DNA from: Heterostelium multicystogenum
Taxonomy: Eukaryota; Evosea; Eumycetozoa; Acytosteliales; Acytosteliaceae
NCBI GenBank assembly: GCA_003667245.1
Contig: RCNN01000034.1
Span: forward strand, 1 to 64,000
Direction of reading: 5' to 3'
Length of the DNA: 64,000 nucleotides
The stretch's first letter is position 1. Every line of letters starts with the position of its first letter. The notes under the pieces are model-generated. The model did not search any database. It worked only from the letters and a program-made list of their open reading frames with translations, and was not told the origin of the DNA. Positions 11,952 through 24,078 of this stretch are shown piece by piece. The position numbers and the translations under genes are program-made.

Positions 11952-12866
11952 ATGGTATCTATAAAGAATAGTGGTGAAATTTCATCAGATCTTGGTAGTG
12001 TGTCGATTGCAGAGGCAACACCAAACAACAATAATGGATTGAGTCAAATATCTAAAGCAGGTGGTCATCATGCGGCATCATCAGTGTCAGTTCCGTTCGA
12101 AACAAATAGATCTGCAGATGATTTGTGTATTACAACGACCCATTTAGCAAGATATTGTATATATGTTTTTACAAAGAAGAGAATGCGTGCATTGTCCTCC
12201 AATTTGATTACCACTACAGGATAGCAGTAATAAGTCGTCGTGGCAAGCAACTCAGAATCATTCCATTTACTCATCTTCTGGAGCCATTGCTATGTCCATT
12301 TGACCCAACTTTCCTGACCATCAGAACATCCGAACCCAATTCGTAAATATTATCCAACCCATACTTAAACTCATTGTCAAAATGCCAGTAATTGACACGT
12401 CCAATCATTATAGATATAGTGTATATGCAGCCAGTAAAATGGAAAGAATCGAATTGAATACTATTATGACAGACATCATCAATGATCCACACAACTGCAA
12501 ATGTCCAGTAAGTAATATGATTGCTTTGAATTATTCCAGAAAATGAAGAGTTTGGAATCTTGAAATTAATATTATACTCTAATTTAGTCTGTAGATATTA
12601 TGTTATACTCTGGATATATCCAGAAGAAAGGAAAGGTAAAATGGTCGCAGAGATGGGTGGAGATACAGCAGCTTCAGATATTTTGTTACAAGAAAAGAAC
12701 CTCACGATACCCGGTCAATGTAATTCCAATCACAGATCTATCAGTAAAGATTTTAGAGCCCAACATGATTATACTTCGAAACAATGTTAGAGTATTCTAT
12801 TTTAGAACTGATACCGAGCATCAAAGAGATACAATCTATAACAAGCTTGTTTCAGTTGGAGTGTAA
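11952..12866 (+). CDS. PH-domain protein
   Basis: The C-terminal exon (12588-12866) encodes a pleckstrin homology-like domain: SGYIQKKGKVKWSQRWVEI, then strands with RTSRYPVNVIPITDLSVKIL and FYFRTDTEHQRDTIYNKL, the usual closing helix. PH domains bind phosphoinositides or proteins at membranes. The intron is 12508-12587 (CKCP joins SVDIMLYSGYI). The N-terminal half starts at 11952 with a Ser/Asn-rich head and then an unrecognised segment (YYNDPFSKILYICFYKEENA, RRGKQLRIIPFTHLLEPLL). Two one-base frame changes are needed, near 12120 and near 12330; both sides continue sensible protein. No catalytic domain is present, so an adaptor role is only a guess. Confidence 0.65.
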
Positions 12867-13961
12867 GTTGAAAATCCACTCAACTCAGTTGTTGACAATC
12901 AAATCATCGGACAATAATCTTCAAATCAATTCCATCCATCTACTACCATTGTATCTCTCATTCACCATATTGAGAGTTGTTTGTTAACATAATAGTTAAT
13001 CAATCTCACTTGTCCATCTTGTATGATCACACTCACATCACACCAAAAATCAAATTTCCTCAGACAGATTGTAATCAAGTCGATCGATTCTAAATATGTT
13101 CAATTAATTTGTTGTTTATGTAATCTAAAGTTTAAAGTTTAATGTCAGCAGCAGAATATCAATTATTATTATTAGTTAACTAAAGATCAGAATATTTAAA
13201 TCAATCCAAAATGAAATTCAATTAACAACAACAACAACAACAAAAGAATCATTATTGTTTCCATTAAGGTTCCAAATATAATTTATTATTGGTCAACAGT
13301 ACAAGTACCACCATAAACACATCTGAGTAGATGGATGTCTATTTTGTTAATATAGGTATATATTATATAGCATCTCTTAATTTTAAAAATTAAACAGTTT
13401 GGGTATTGCAGAGCTGAGAAATTATTTGTTAATACCCAACAGATTATCTCTACTCGCTCAGCAAAATATCACTCTAGAAACCAATTAATCAACATCATCA
13501 GACGACAACAATAACAACCAGATTGTTGAAAAACACAATGATAGAAGAAATGACCATGTTTTTTGATTGTACAAAAAATAGTGGCTACTTGGTGTTTGTA
13601 GGATGTAATGATCAATCAAATTGTAATAAGAATAAAAATTGATTTGATCACTACCCATTACCCAACCCACACCATCATAATATATATACCACAACACAAC
13701 ACACCACCAGTGATAAAAATAATAGTAGTAGCAGAAGTCAAACACAAAACACCTCATCTAGTAGATACATATTTGTACAAAACTACCCACCACCATCAGC
13801 CAATAGTGATACAATCCAAACCTAATTAATCAAATGTTAAAGATATGATTTAAATATTTGCTGCATTTGATGATGATTATAATAGATTGTATTATTATGA
13901 TTATTATTATTTATTGGTTATATAGATTATAAATGTATATGCTTTTGTATAAATAAAAATA
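12867..13961. other. Intergenic spacer
   Basis: About 1.1 kb, AT-rich, with CAA runs near 13225 and an ACCCA/CACCA-rich stretch near 13650-13715. Small open frames on both strands here are compositionally biased and not supported. Confidence 0.4.
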
Positions 13962-15723
13962 ATGGCTAAACCTACCAAACATAGTAATCAAAAAAGCAAA
14001 CAATCATTTAAATCCAAAATACTTTAAAAATACATAGAAATAATAATAATCATATATATACATATATAGCATATTTATTTGTTTATCATTCCATTTATAT
14101 TCAATTAACTAAATTAGTCATAATTATTAAATCAACTCAAATTTCCAACAACTAAAATATATTTATTTATTTATTAATTTTTATAGGCCAAATAAGAATC
14201 ATACTCAATATAGAGATCAACGAAAGAAATCACTTAAATTGGTACCAGCTGTAGGTATATGATTCTTGAAAATAGATAGTAGATTTAATCTTAATCTGAT
14301 ATATGATATATTAATGCCGCCAAATATTTGCCAACAGGTAAATTTAATTTCAGGATATTCACCATAGATTTCAGCACATTGCATAATTTATTCAGAGAAC
14401 CTGGACACGATTTAAAACAACTCCATTTCGAAAACAGTGCCATTGGTGTTAAAAACAATATCATAGACGAAAGTCTTCAGAACCAAGCTCACCAAATTTA
14501 TAAAAACGAATCAATCTCATTTGCCTCTGCTCTCGAGAAAAACAAGTATTCAACTCTAAGTACCAAGAAGATCCATCATTACCAAGGCGGACATATTGAA
14601 GCTGGTGCTAGCAATCATCAAAATAACCAAAATCATCATCAAATTCATCAGCAATCCTATAGCCAATCAATTGTAAGAAATCAAATGGAACCAACTATCT
14701 TGGAATCTCCATCGCATTATGCAGCGTCACAAAGTGGTATTGGAAATAATGGCGGTCAAATTGATATAGATAACCACAAACCACCATTAGCAAGAAGACA
14801 ATCAGTGAAACAGCTCATTGAGAAATATAACAGCAACACCCCAAGTGCCACTGAGTCAAACCAATCCTCAACAAATACAACTCCATCCTTAACCTCTAGT
14901 TCATCGAATGTATACCAGAGAAAATCATATTCCCAATTGCCAAGCTTGCAATCAAACAATAATAGTAATAATTCAAAACGGCACCAACAACGGCAACAAC
15001 AATTATGTAAGATTCACAAATGTAAATACTACAACTTCGTCAACTCCACAAAATAGACAACAACCATCTCCAACATCAACCTCATCAGCAGCAACCTTTA
15101 AACTAAATTGTATAGATTCCTCATCAGCACCTGCAAAACCAACTGACACAAACCAACAACCAAATTGTAATATATCAAATGCCAACAAAACTCAAAAGAA
15201 TCAACAAGAATATAATATTAAATACTACGCGGATCTAATCAACCGAATGGATGTGTTGAATAGCTCATGTGATGAAATAATTAATTGGATCGAGAAGAAC
15301 AAGAGCCAACTCACAAAAGATATATGCCAAAAGCTAATTGACGACTTCAACCAAATCACAATAGCACTTCCAGATCTTCAAAAGGAATTAAATTTCGTGC
15401 CACAGCATTTCACCTACGTTTTTGATAATGTTCAAGTGCAATACGTCGAATCTCTGCAGAATCAACATGCTAACTTCTATGCAAACGACTCCAACAGCGA
15501 CGGCAGCAACACTCGAAGTCAATCCATCTGTAGCTCTTACTCTGAGGACCTAAGCAGTGACAGTGAAGACGACCATATCTTCATGGCAGAATCACTCACA
15601 TCCGTACCAATCGCATTAAATCTTTCGCCATTCCCAAAGCTCAGAAAGCACATCAGAGCTAAGCCCCACAGTATTGAAGATATCACCTCCAACCTTATTT
15701 CTCAAAGAGGTATATCTTCATAA
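13962..15723 (+). CDS. Low-complexity dictyostelid protein, function unknown
   Basis: Not recognised. A probable first exon begins at 13962 (MAKPTKHSNQKSKQSFKSK), but its donor site is not clear. An exon from 14187 (PNKNHTQYRDQRKKSLKLVP) is followed by a short intron (14262 to about 14337) and a long last exon starting GKFNFRIFTIDF. The long exon is rich in Asn, Gln, His and Ser. It changes frame once near 14970, where NNNSNNSK continues as NGTNNGNNNYVRF in the next frame. The only globular-looking part is near 15220-15450 (YYADLINRMDVLNSSCDEII, then a helix with ICQKLIDDFNQITIALPDLQ). The C-terminus is acidic and serine-rich and then basic. Exon 2 onward is clearly coding; the 5' structure is uncertain. 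Confidence 0.6.
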
Positions 15724-16153
15724 TAAAAGCGAATAATAATAAACAAATAATTTAACAAACTAACAAAAACTCAACAATTATCAGCTTAAATTAAAGAATA
15801 TGAATATTTATGATGGATATTTTCTATTCTATTTCCAAAATATCTTCTAAATGAAAAAAAAAACCAGGAAAAGGGTATCTTATATTCCTAAAAAAAAACG
15901 ATAACATTTTTTTTAAAAGACCCTGCAAATACTCCATTATTGTTTGATCAATAATAGAAAAACAAATGGATAGGAAAACTGATGAATCTCATTAGATAAT
16001 TCATTTCCAGAAGGATAACAACCATTGATACTAACTTTAATTAAAATAATTGTCATAAAATAATTTAAAAAAAATCAAGTTGGAAATGTTCCAATTTATG
16101 CTGATAACAATAATTGAATCATAGAATAAACTCTTTGCAAGCATGCTTCATCA
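15724..16153. other. Intergenic spacer
   Basis: AT-rich with several A homopolymers; no coding signal. Presumed 3' end of the preceding gene and promoter of the fluoride channel gene. Confidence 0.4.
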
Positions 16154-16606
16154 ATGTCGTTAATGGTTGTGCATAGTGGGGTCAGCAGTAGCAGCGTGGA
16201 TGATGACTATTTCAGTGGTGCTAGATTTGGCTGGCTAATATTGTTTGGTATAGTAGGTGTGCTGACAAGATACTTGTTGAATGTCATGTTTGCTCGCGTC
16301 ATTAAGACCGATACTTTTTGGAGCACCTTACTGATCAACACCACCGGTTGTGCAGCTATCGGCGTAGTTCAAGTAGTTGGTGTAGAACAGATGAAAATAA
16401 ACATCGACCTAAGATATGGTATTACTGTTGGTCTGTTTGGAGGATACACCACTTTCTCTGGCTATTGTTTAGATACGATACTAATGTTTGAGAGAAAGCA
16501 GCTAAAGTACACTATAATTGGAATTCTCTATTGCATACTGTCTCCCGGTATAGGATTGGCTGCAACCTACACAGCCGTTCGTCTCACAAGAAAGCACTAT
16601 GAGTGA
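16154..16606 (+). CDS. CrcB/Fluc-family fluoride channel
   Basis: A 150-residue intronless integral membrane protein that exports fluoride and protects the cell from its toxicity. Four hydrophobic segments are visible (about residues 25-46, 55-77, 88-112 and 119-142). The family motifs are present in order: GIVGVLTRY (32-40), STLLINTTGC (57-66, with the pore-lining Asn62) and GLFGGYTTFSGY (93-104, the TTFS sodium-site/phenylalanine motif). The length equals one bacterial Fluc subunit plus a polar N-terminal extension of about 22 residues, so it should act as an antiparallel homodimer. Fungal and plant FEX proteins are instead fused two-domain chains. The gene is convergent with its right neighbour, only 48 bp away. 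The identification is firm; transport direction and specificity are from the family. Confidence 0.92.
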   Translation: MSLMVVHSGVSSSSVDDDYFSGARFGWLILFGIVGVLTRYLLNVMFARVIKTDTFWSTLLINTTGCAAIGVVQVVGVEQMKINIDLRYGITVGLFGGYTTFSGYCLDTILMFERKQLKYTIIGILYCILSPGIGLAATYTAVRLTRKHYE

Positions 16607-16654
16607 ACTAAATAAAGATCGTTATTTATTATTAATATTTAATTTATTATTAAG

Positions 16655-18155
16655 CTAAGTATGGAACAAAGACAATGTGTTTACGTATTGTGACTGTAGC
16701 TGAGAGCAAATGGAAGGATGAATCTCTCGAAGCGTTCTAAGTAGATACCTTGCATACCTAGTTATAGGCAAAGAAATATTCACAAAATCTTGATAAATGG
16801 GCTCTATGTAGTTGGTTAGCCACACAACATCCGAAATAGTGTCGGAATATGGAGAGTAAATAAATCTGATAGTTCTATGAGTGATTAAGAAATTTAAGAG
16901 TTCAGGGGATCCACTGAACTTCTCCAACATACGAAGTGTTGAAATTGATATACTGCTCTTGACTATGACACTTAAAAATATATCTTCACCATAGATATCT
17001 CGAAGATATAATAGTCCCTCGAAATGATTATTAGAGATTGCGCTGACTATGCAATTGGTTTTATCTAAAGTATTCAGGTCTTTGCATATCGAGACAAGTG
17101 ACTCATAGATCTGGATGGAGTCACCACCATAGCTAAATACTCTCTTGGTGTGGTGTGGATTGCAGAATCTGCTTTTTGATTGTCTGAGATGATTAATAAT
17201 CCACCTGGCAATAGGTAGGTTAGGATGCTCTACTAGCGACAAGTAAAGTTCTTTATCAAAAAGCAAATCATATTCATTTTGTATCGTTTCATTGTCAGAT
17301 CTGTGAGTTCTGTTTCCCATACCAATCAAATACATGTGCAATGGCATACCTTCTAGTGATGAAATGTGTCTATTCTGGTAATTATTCAGCTCCAAACCAG
17401 AATCATTAATCAATTTCAAGAAAGAATGATAGATGTCAACATTGCTCAAAGTGTTATTACGCAAGATGCTATTGAGCCACGCCGGACTGATGAAGTTCTT
17501 TGGTAGAGAAGCTACCAAATGTTGGAAATGCTTGATTGTACCGTTGATCAGGATTTCATTGATTTGGAGAAGTGACCAATTTATATGACAGTCTTTGAAA
17601 ATATCGAAATAACTCTCATTTTCCAACTGCAGTAATCGTCCAATATTGTTCTTTGAGATTTCAGAGCTCCATCTATTCTCAATTATAAGGTACCTCAGTA
17701 GCTTTTCATCTTGGCATTTGATGGCATTGGCGATGGCAGTATTCTTCTCTTCCAAAGATAGCGAAGCGAGATGATTGGAAGAAAGCACTTTGGAAATGAA
17801 CCAATCATAGCCAAACCTAGCATAATGAGGAAGTAGTATTTGATTGTGCATTGCCAATTGACAGAGTTCATATATAGATTGTAGCTGTTCAAGGGACGCT
17901 GCCTCGGAAACGATGAAGATTTTTGAATTCGGAGATAAATCGGTATTTTCAACAAATATCTTTTTCTTTAAGAAATATAACAATAAATCGATGTATTCAT
18001 GTCTAGCCAACCAATTATAATCTTGAATCATATGAAATTTAAAGATATTTTGATCAACGAAACATGTCTTTATGTATATCGGTTATGTTTGAAAATATAA
18101 TATTTGTAATATATTTATTGTTTAAAATAGAATGCAGTAAGCTATTTTTATCCAT
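16655..18155 (-). CDS. Dictyostelid helical (ankyrin-like) repeat protein with F-box-like head
   Basis: A long open frame (458 codons from 18031) of alternating short helices such as WLARHEYIDLLLYFLKKK and NHFEGLLYLRDIYGEDIFL, like the degenerate ankyrin-type proteins that are numerous in dictyostelids. No canonical ankyrin consensus is present and no function is known. The true start is probably the ATG at 18155: that frame begins MDKNSLLHSILNNKYITNII, the N-terminal signature common in this family, and stops near 18055. It joins the main frame through a one-base shift (DQNIFKFHMIQDYNW). The gene is tail to tail with the fluoride channel gene and about 220 bp downstream of the SAC phosphatase gene. 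Confidence 0.75.
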
Positions 18156-18372
18156 TGTTATAACCTGTGAAACTTAATATATCAGAAACAAAGACACTTG
18201 TGGTTTACTATAAAAGTTTTAAAAAATGTTTCAAGATTTTTGCCTCATCAAAATAAAAATAGGTGTGGGAGAAATCACAAATATTTGAATTCAAATCATT
18301 TTACAATAAGACAGGATATGATTTATTTGGCTTGTTGGGATAACTATTAGAGTTTAAAGAAGAAATCAGCAA

Positions 18373-21300
18373 TTAAATAGATTCTAAATTAATATCAGAT
18401 TCAATATTATCTATGGCCGATATGTCATCCTGTGTTTCTTCCATTGCATTATTTGTAGTAACTGATGAGTCATCTGCGATGTCAAGCGAGTTCAAGTTAC
18501 TTCCAGAATGAATATTAAATGAAGATGTAGAAGAGTTAAGTGAAACACTAGTACTACTGACATCATCAGAAGTGGATGTTGTATCTTTGGATTGGAATGG
18601 CTTAAGTAAAAAGTCACTGGAAACTCGGATATCTTTGAAGTTATCGACAACCTTGCTTAGTCCGCCAAAGAATCCCTTAGGAGTATTGTTGGATGGTGTT
18701 GTTGAAGATTGATCGGGTGGGGATGATCCTTCATTATTTGGATTCAACATCAATGTGTTGGTGATTGGATCATGTTTGGTGAAGATTTGCTCTGGAGAAG
18801 TGGGTGAGGGTTGCTGCTCAATTGGCTTTGGTGCAGAGAAATATGGGATATATGAAAGGATTGGAGATTTGTTGGATGGTGATGCTGTTGGGGGAGGAGG
18901 TGCAGGTCTATGTGGTTGAATGGTTGTTGATTGTTGATTCTGTTGTTGACTCTGTTTGTTGTAAATGGTTTGGATGATTTCGAACTGGTACTGGGGGTGG
19001 TTGTTGTTGCATGGCTGCTTGCTCGACAATTTTGGCAACCTCTAGCTTGGAGTAAACTTGAATTTCTCCTTGAAGCTGGCAAGACAACTCATCTTCAAGC
19101 AGAGATTAATCTTGAAATGTGTTGGACCATCACCACATGCCTCTCTCAATGGAATCACACCCTTTCCAATCAAGGTATAGTCAAGCATCTCTTTTGCAAC
19201 GAGTGCTACCTGTATATACTGGGTCTTTAGATATTCTTTATCATCGATAAATGATTTAATTTCTACAGTATCGCTCCAAAACTGGAAGAGAAGAACGTAC
19301 AACTGGAGTTCGAACGCTGTTATTATTCTCATCAGAAATCAAATGGAAGGCATTAAATTCCAAGAATGCATCGATCTTTGTTCCATTTGGAATCAATTCA
19401 AATTGGTCGGCCACCAATGATTTGATAAAAATGAAAACAGGGCAAGTCTGCCGTGGAAAGCCATGAATATGGTGCAATGACTGGCATTATGATGTCACTT
19501 GCGATTGGTGGGAATAGGCTGGATGATTCCTTAACAACATTTTGCTCCTGGATTGCAAGTGGATCTGCATCGAGCAATGCCTTATAGTAAATGACACCTG
19601 TACCTCTTGATTTTCCATCCTCATCTTTTGCTTGCTCGATGATAGGTTTCCAATCTAACTTGGGGTTTAGAGTGCTTTGGTCCATGTCTCCACACCAGAA
19701 GCAATAACGATTTGATCCGTTCAAATACTGTCTGTTCTTAATGTATATTACATTGTTTTCATCGACTGTTGGTGTCTCCATTGTGCCAGTGGCGTTGTTA
19801 TTACAGTAATTAGCAAAACAAACTGATGTCTCACGGATGTGGAACGAGATCACAGTTCCATACTGCACATCTTTGTTCTTGTACTCTTTGTATAGCTCTG
19901 CTGGCTTACTGCTAGTTGATTCCATAATCTTTGATCCAAGCTTGAAAAAGTTGGTAACAGAAGAAATTCCTGATTTCTTTGGTGCTGGTTGTTCGGAGCT
20001 GTTTTGAACTATGGTCGACTCAAAGCTGGGCGAAGTTGATCCATTGCTATTCTGTCCACTACCAGAGAGATTCGCTCCTCCTGTTGTTCTCTTTGAAGTG
20101 GGTCTTCGAAGTAAATAACTAACTTGAGTGTTGTTGATACTTGTTCCAAGTGTCTTTCTAATGAGCACAATAGTCGCAGTATTGGCTGTGCTACCTGAAG
20201 CTACTACAATATAGTCCAATCCCAAATATTGACGAATTAAATAGAACCAATATTGCTTGTAGTTCATGACAAAACCTGGTGAAGTTCGATCACTTGCTAT
20301 TCGTTGCGCAGATAGTGCATATAAATCACGCTCTTTAGGTATCCATTCTGCCAAAATAGTTGAGTTGATAGTGATATTCTCCATATTCCACGAACCAATA
20401 AATACATCAAACATGTCCAACAACTTTAGTCTGCTATCTTTTTGGGGTACTGCTGGGATTGATTCTGACTCGGGGGTTGCAGCTCCATCAGTCGAACCAT
20501 TTGCGACAACTGGCTGATCTACTTCGATAGTTGTTAGATTATTCTTTGCATTGATTTGTGGTGAATCATAGGATATTGAAAGTGGGGATCTAAGAGAAGT
20601 AGAGGATACTGGATTTTGCTGGAATATAGCAATTGGGTAGTTTCTGCTTGTATAAATCCTGCAAGAATTGTTCTCTCTCCAAAGAAGTTGCAAAAATGAC
20701 GAGTCGTGACAAGGATTCTCAATATAATGGATATTCAAGAGACAGTGATTCATCTTGCCCTTTTCCAGGAGTAAGATAGAGTCGAATGAATAGTCTTTCT
20801 TTCTACCGCTCAGCTTGGTGGTGGTACTGATTATCTTGAGCTCTGGGATAATCTTAATTATAGAAGGTATTTCCACTGTTTCCACCATCCGCAGTTAAAT
20901 CTTGTAAGAAGAGAACATCACGCTCTCCATAATCGGATGACAACTCTGGTACCCATTTCTCAACAATAAAACGACCCAAGTATAAATCGATTGCTAACTG
21001 CTTGGCGTCGTCTTTGAGGTTCTTGTGAATGTATCTACGAACCGAGTTGTATCCATCTGCCATCGTTCCCTTTACACTTCGCTTACCAGTTCTGGTAAAA
21101 TCTGTCTTGAGAGCACCAGTTCCGGTGTATTGCTCCGACATTACATCGGCGTTGTCTGCCCATACATTCTTAAATTGTGACTCGAAAGCAGGGTGATTTT
21201 CTATTCGCTCAGAACTCGAGATGATTCCATGCGCGTCAGCTGGCTGTGAAGGATGTAACGAGCAAGCATGCTTTGCACTACATTGGTACGATCTAAACAA

Positions 21301-22787
21301 TCGATGCAGTTGGTTTCTAAATGATCCTGTCTGCAAGAGAGAAGGTGTAGATGCTGTGGATTTGAACAAATATCCAAAGGAATCGAGTTTATGTTTCACT
21401 TTATCCAACAACTCTGACAGATTCTCGTAGTGGTTGTTCTTGCAACGATCATGAAAATCAAATGCATGATACTCAAATTTACTCTTATCACAAATCAAGT
21501 GTGCATGGCTTTCGAAAGCGTCACCAATCGCCATTTCACCTCCAGTTTGATCAATCAAAGTGATTGCTACCTGTGGACCATACAATCCGTACAATTCGTC
21601 TATATGAGATCTAAATGCATCATCCTATTCATCAACATTGTATTGGTTAAACTAAGCCAGTTGGTAGTTGTATATGACCAAACTTACAGATTTAATTGAA
21701 TGATCTACAACAGGTCTTGGTTTAAGTCCCTTTCCTTTTTGCTGCCATAGCAATGGAATTGAACCTCTTGTCTGTACAAATGAAGTTAATACTTGGTCAA
21801 ATGCGATAATCTGCTCAGTCTCCACGAAATTTGCTACATTTCCCATTGCGTCTGCTCCTCTCATATGATAACGAGTTCCTGTTCTCTTACAACTTCTTCG
21901 AGAAATGAATATATATTTTGAATTGATTGGTATTAATATCGCAATTTAATATGCTGATAACTAAATAATAGATTCAATTGGACTTAGTATTCAACGAATT
22001 CGCGAGTGATCGATCATTTAGACTTACATCCATCCATAACAGGTAAAATAAAAGGATGAAATTCATTTGATATAAATGAACTCTGTAGATGGTAATTCCA
22101 AAAGAATCTGCGATCGGCACGCTTCCACAGAGGCATCGCTAGTCGCTCTGGATTTCGTTCAATGTCAGAGACACGTTGCTCTGAATGTGTAACATCGTAG
22201 TCGTAGGAAAAGTAGAAATCAAATGTATCCAACATGCTGTTGAGTGCTGAAAATATAGTTCTTTTCCTCTTTCTTCTCATCCTCAGAAAGTGGTATTGGC
22301 ACCTTCAGAATCGGATGGAATATTGTTTTCGTTGCTTTGTGTACGATCTGCTGATTGCCGCGAATGGCACCAACAACGATCTTCTCTGTAATACACATCA
22401 AATGTGGTCCCGACAGCAGATTGATGATACCAACACAACCAAATATCTTTTGTGTCGATTTGACAGGAGATGTTATAGTTGCATTGTCCTTATCTATATG
22501 ATCAAACGATCATTGCAATCAAAGCATTAGTTGTCTTGAAAGAACAAACGATCTGAGGTTGCAGTTGCTGCTGCTGCATTATAGTGTATAAACTACAATG
22601 GAATGGGTTGGACAAACCTACTTTTCATTTCAATCTTTAAAGTCGTTCTATCGATAAAGATAGTCTTTGGATCGACTGGATCCTCTCTTGGGTCGGGCTG
22701 TAGTACAACATGAGAGTCTAGTGTTATCAAATTTATATTTGAATATAGTTTATTATAGTTGTTGTTGTTATTATTATTGGTTGTCAT
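18373..22787 (-). CDS. Synaptojanin-like SAC-domain phosphoinositide phosphatase with degenerate 5-phosphatase domain
   Basis: Start at 22787 (MTTNNNN). An intron at 22494-22621 joins TTLKIEMK to NKDNATITSPVKSTQK. The SAC domain follows: IFGCVGIINLLSGPHL, FDFYFSYDYDVTHSEQR, RFFWNYHLQSSFI, ISRRSCKRTGTRYHMRG, NVANFVETEQII. An intron at 21625-21687 precedes DELYGLYGPQVAITLIDQ, and later come FKNVWADNADVMS and TGTGALKTDFTRTGKR. The catalytic motif Cys-x5-Arg (CIDCLDR) is encoded at 21288-21308, in a frame shifted relative to both sides. The second half has the 5-phosphatase outline (FDVFIGSWNMENI, then CFWCGDMDQ) but key residues are changed. A C2/arrestin-like region (about 19300-19050) and a Pro/Ser-rich tail ending at 18373 follow. 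At least five one-base frame changes are needed. The SAC part should dephosphorylate PI3P, PI4P or PI(3,5)P2. Confidence 0.8.
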
Positions 22788-24078
22788 TTTTCTTTTCCTC
22801 AGCACTCTGCAAAGTAATTAGTAATAACAATATAATTATTTATAATGACAGTGATATATATAAATAATAGTAATAATAAACCTATAAACTAAAGTATAAT
22901 AACAACAATTACAAAAATACAGACAGATAGCAGACAGACAAGTACTGATTATAAATAATAAAAGTACAACAAATAAATCAAACACTCAATTACAAATAAA
23001 TGATAATATATATTTATATATATCTCTTGGAATGAATGATTTAAAGTATGTCTAATAATATTACTATCCAATATTATAATTTATAAATAAGATATGTTAT
23101 ACAATTAAATAGATAGAAGTATAATTATTATATATCTCTACCTTTTGATTAATATTAATATTAACAATAATAACAATGTATATAATGGATGGATAGATGG
23201 AATAAGATAATTATGAAATATTTGATGCAATATTTTATATTTTGTTGTTTAGTGGTTATCTTGGTGTGGGTGTTTAGAGTAGGTGTTGCAAAACTAAAAA
23301 TATATAAAACAACACGATACGATGATGATGTTGAAGATCTACTATGAATCAATCAATCAATCAAACAATGGAATAAATAGACTGTGATCTGATCTACGCA
23401 GATCAGATAAAGACAAGACTTCTTTAAATACAATAATAATTATTATTATTGTTATTATTATTTTGTTATGTTACTAATACTATTATAATTCTATTTTTAA
23501 ATAATGTTGTAAGGTTGCTAATGTAAAATGATAGCTCGCACACTAATATCATATTTTATTTATCACTGGTGTACTTTGATTCATTTCACTCAAACTTTTT
23601 AATTTCTGCAAAAATACTTTTCAAATAAAAATTCTGAACATTAAAATTGGGGAACTACTGATTTCGACTGAATGATTGAAAGAATTGAGTTTGTAACTGA
23701 AATAACGTGGAATTCAAATTCGATATATCTTTACCAACTTTAAAAAATAATAGAGGATTTGTAAGAATAAATATCAGGTATCAACAAAGATACTTAAATC
23801 TATCTGATTTGCTTTTAAATTTCTAAATTAAATTAATAGAATGATAAGATGATCACTGAAATAAACCGATATTCTTCTTTTGAAAGATGATTCATAAAAT
23901 ATTTTAAATAATTTTTAAAATTAATTAATATTTGTTACATAAAAGCTATTCATATTATTTATTATTGATCAACCTTTAAGAGTGGGCAACTTCATTATCC
24001 TTGTGATGGTGTCTTGAGAATGGGAAGTGGAAGTGATGATGATGAGAGGTTGGTGGTGATGGTGTTTTGCTCTCTGCT
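22788..24078. other. Intergenic spacer
   Basis: About 1.3 kb of AT-rich sequence between two minus-strand genes, with AAT-type microsatellites and GACA-like repeats (near 22920-22940). No coding signal, except that the kinase tail may read on in another frame to 23976. Confidence 0.5.
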
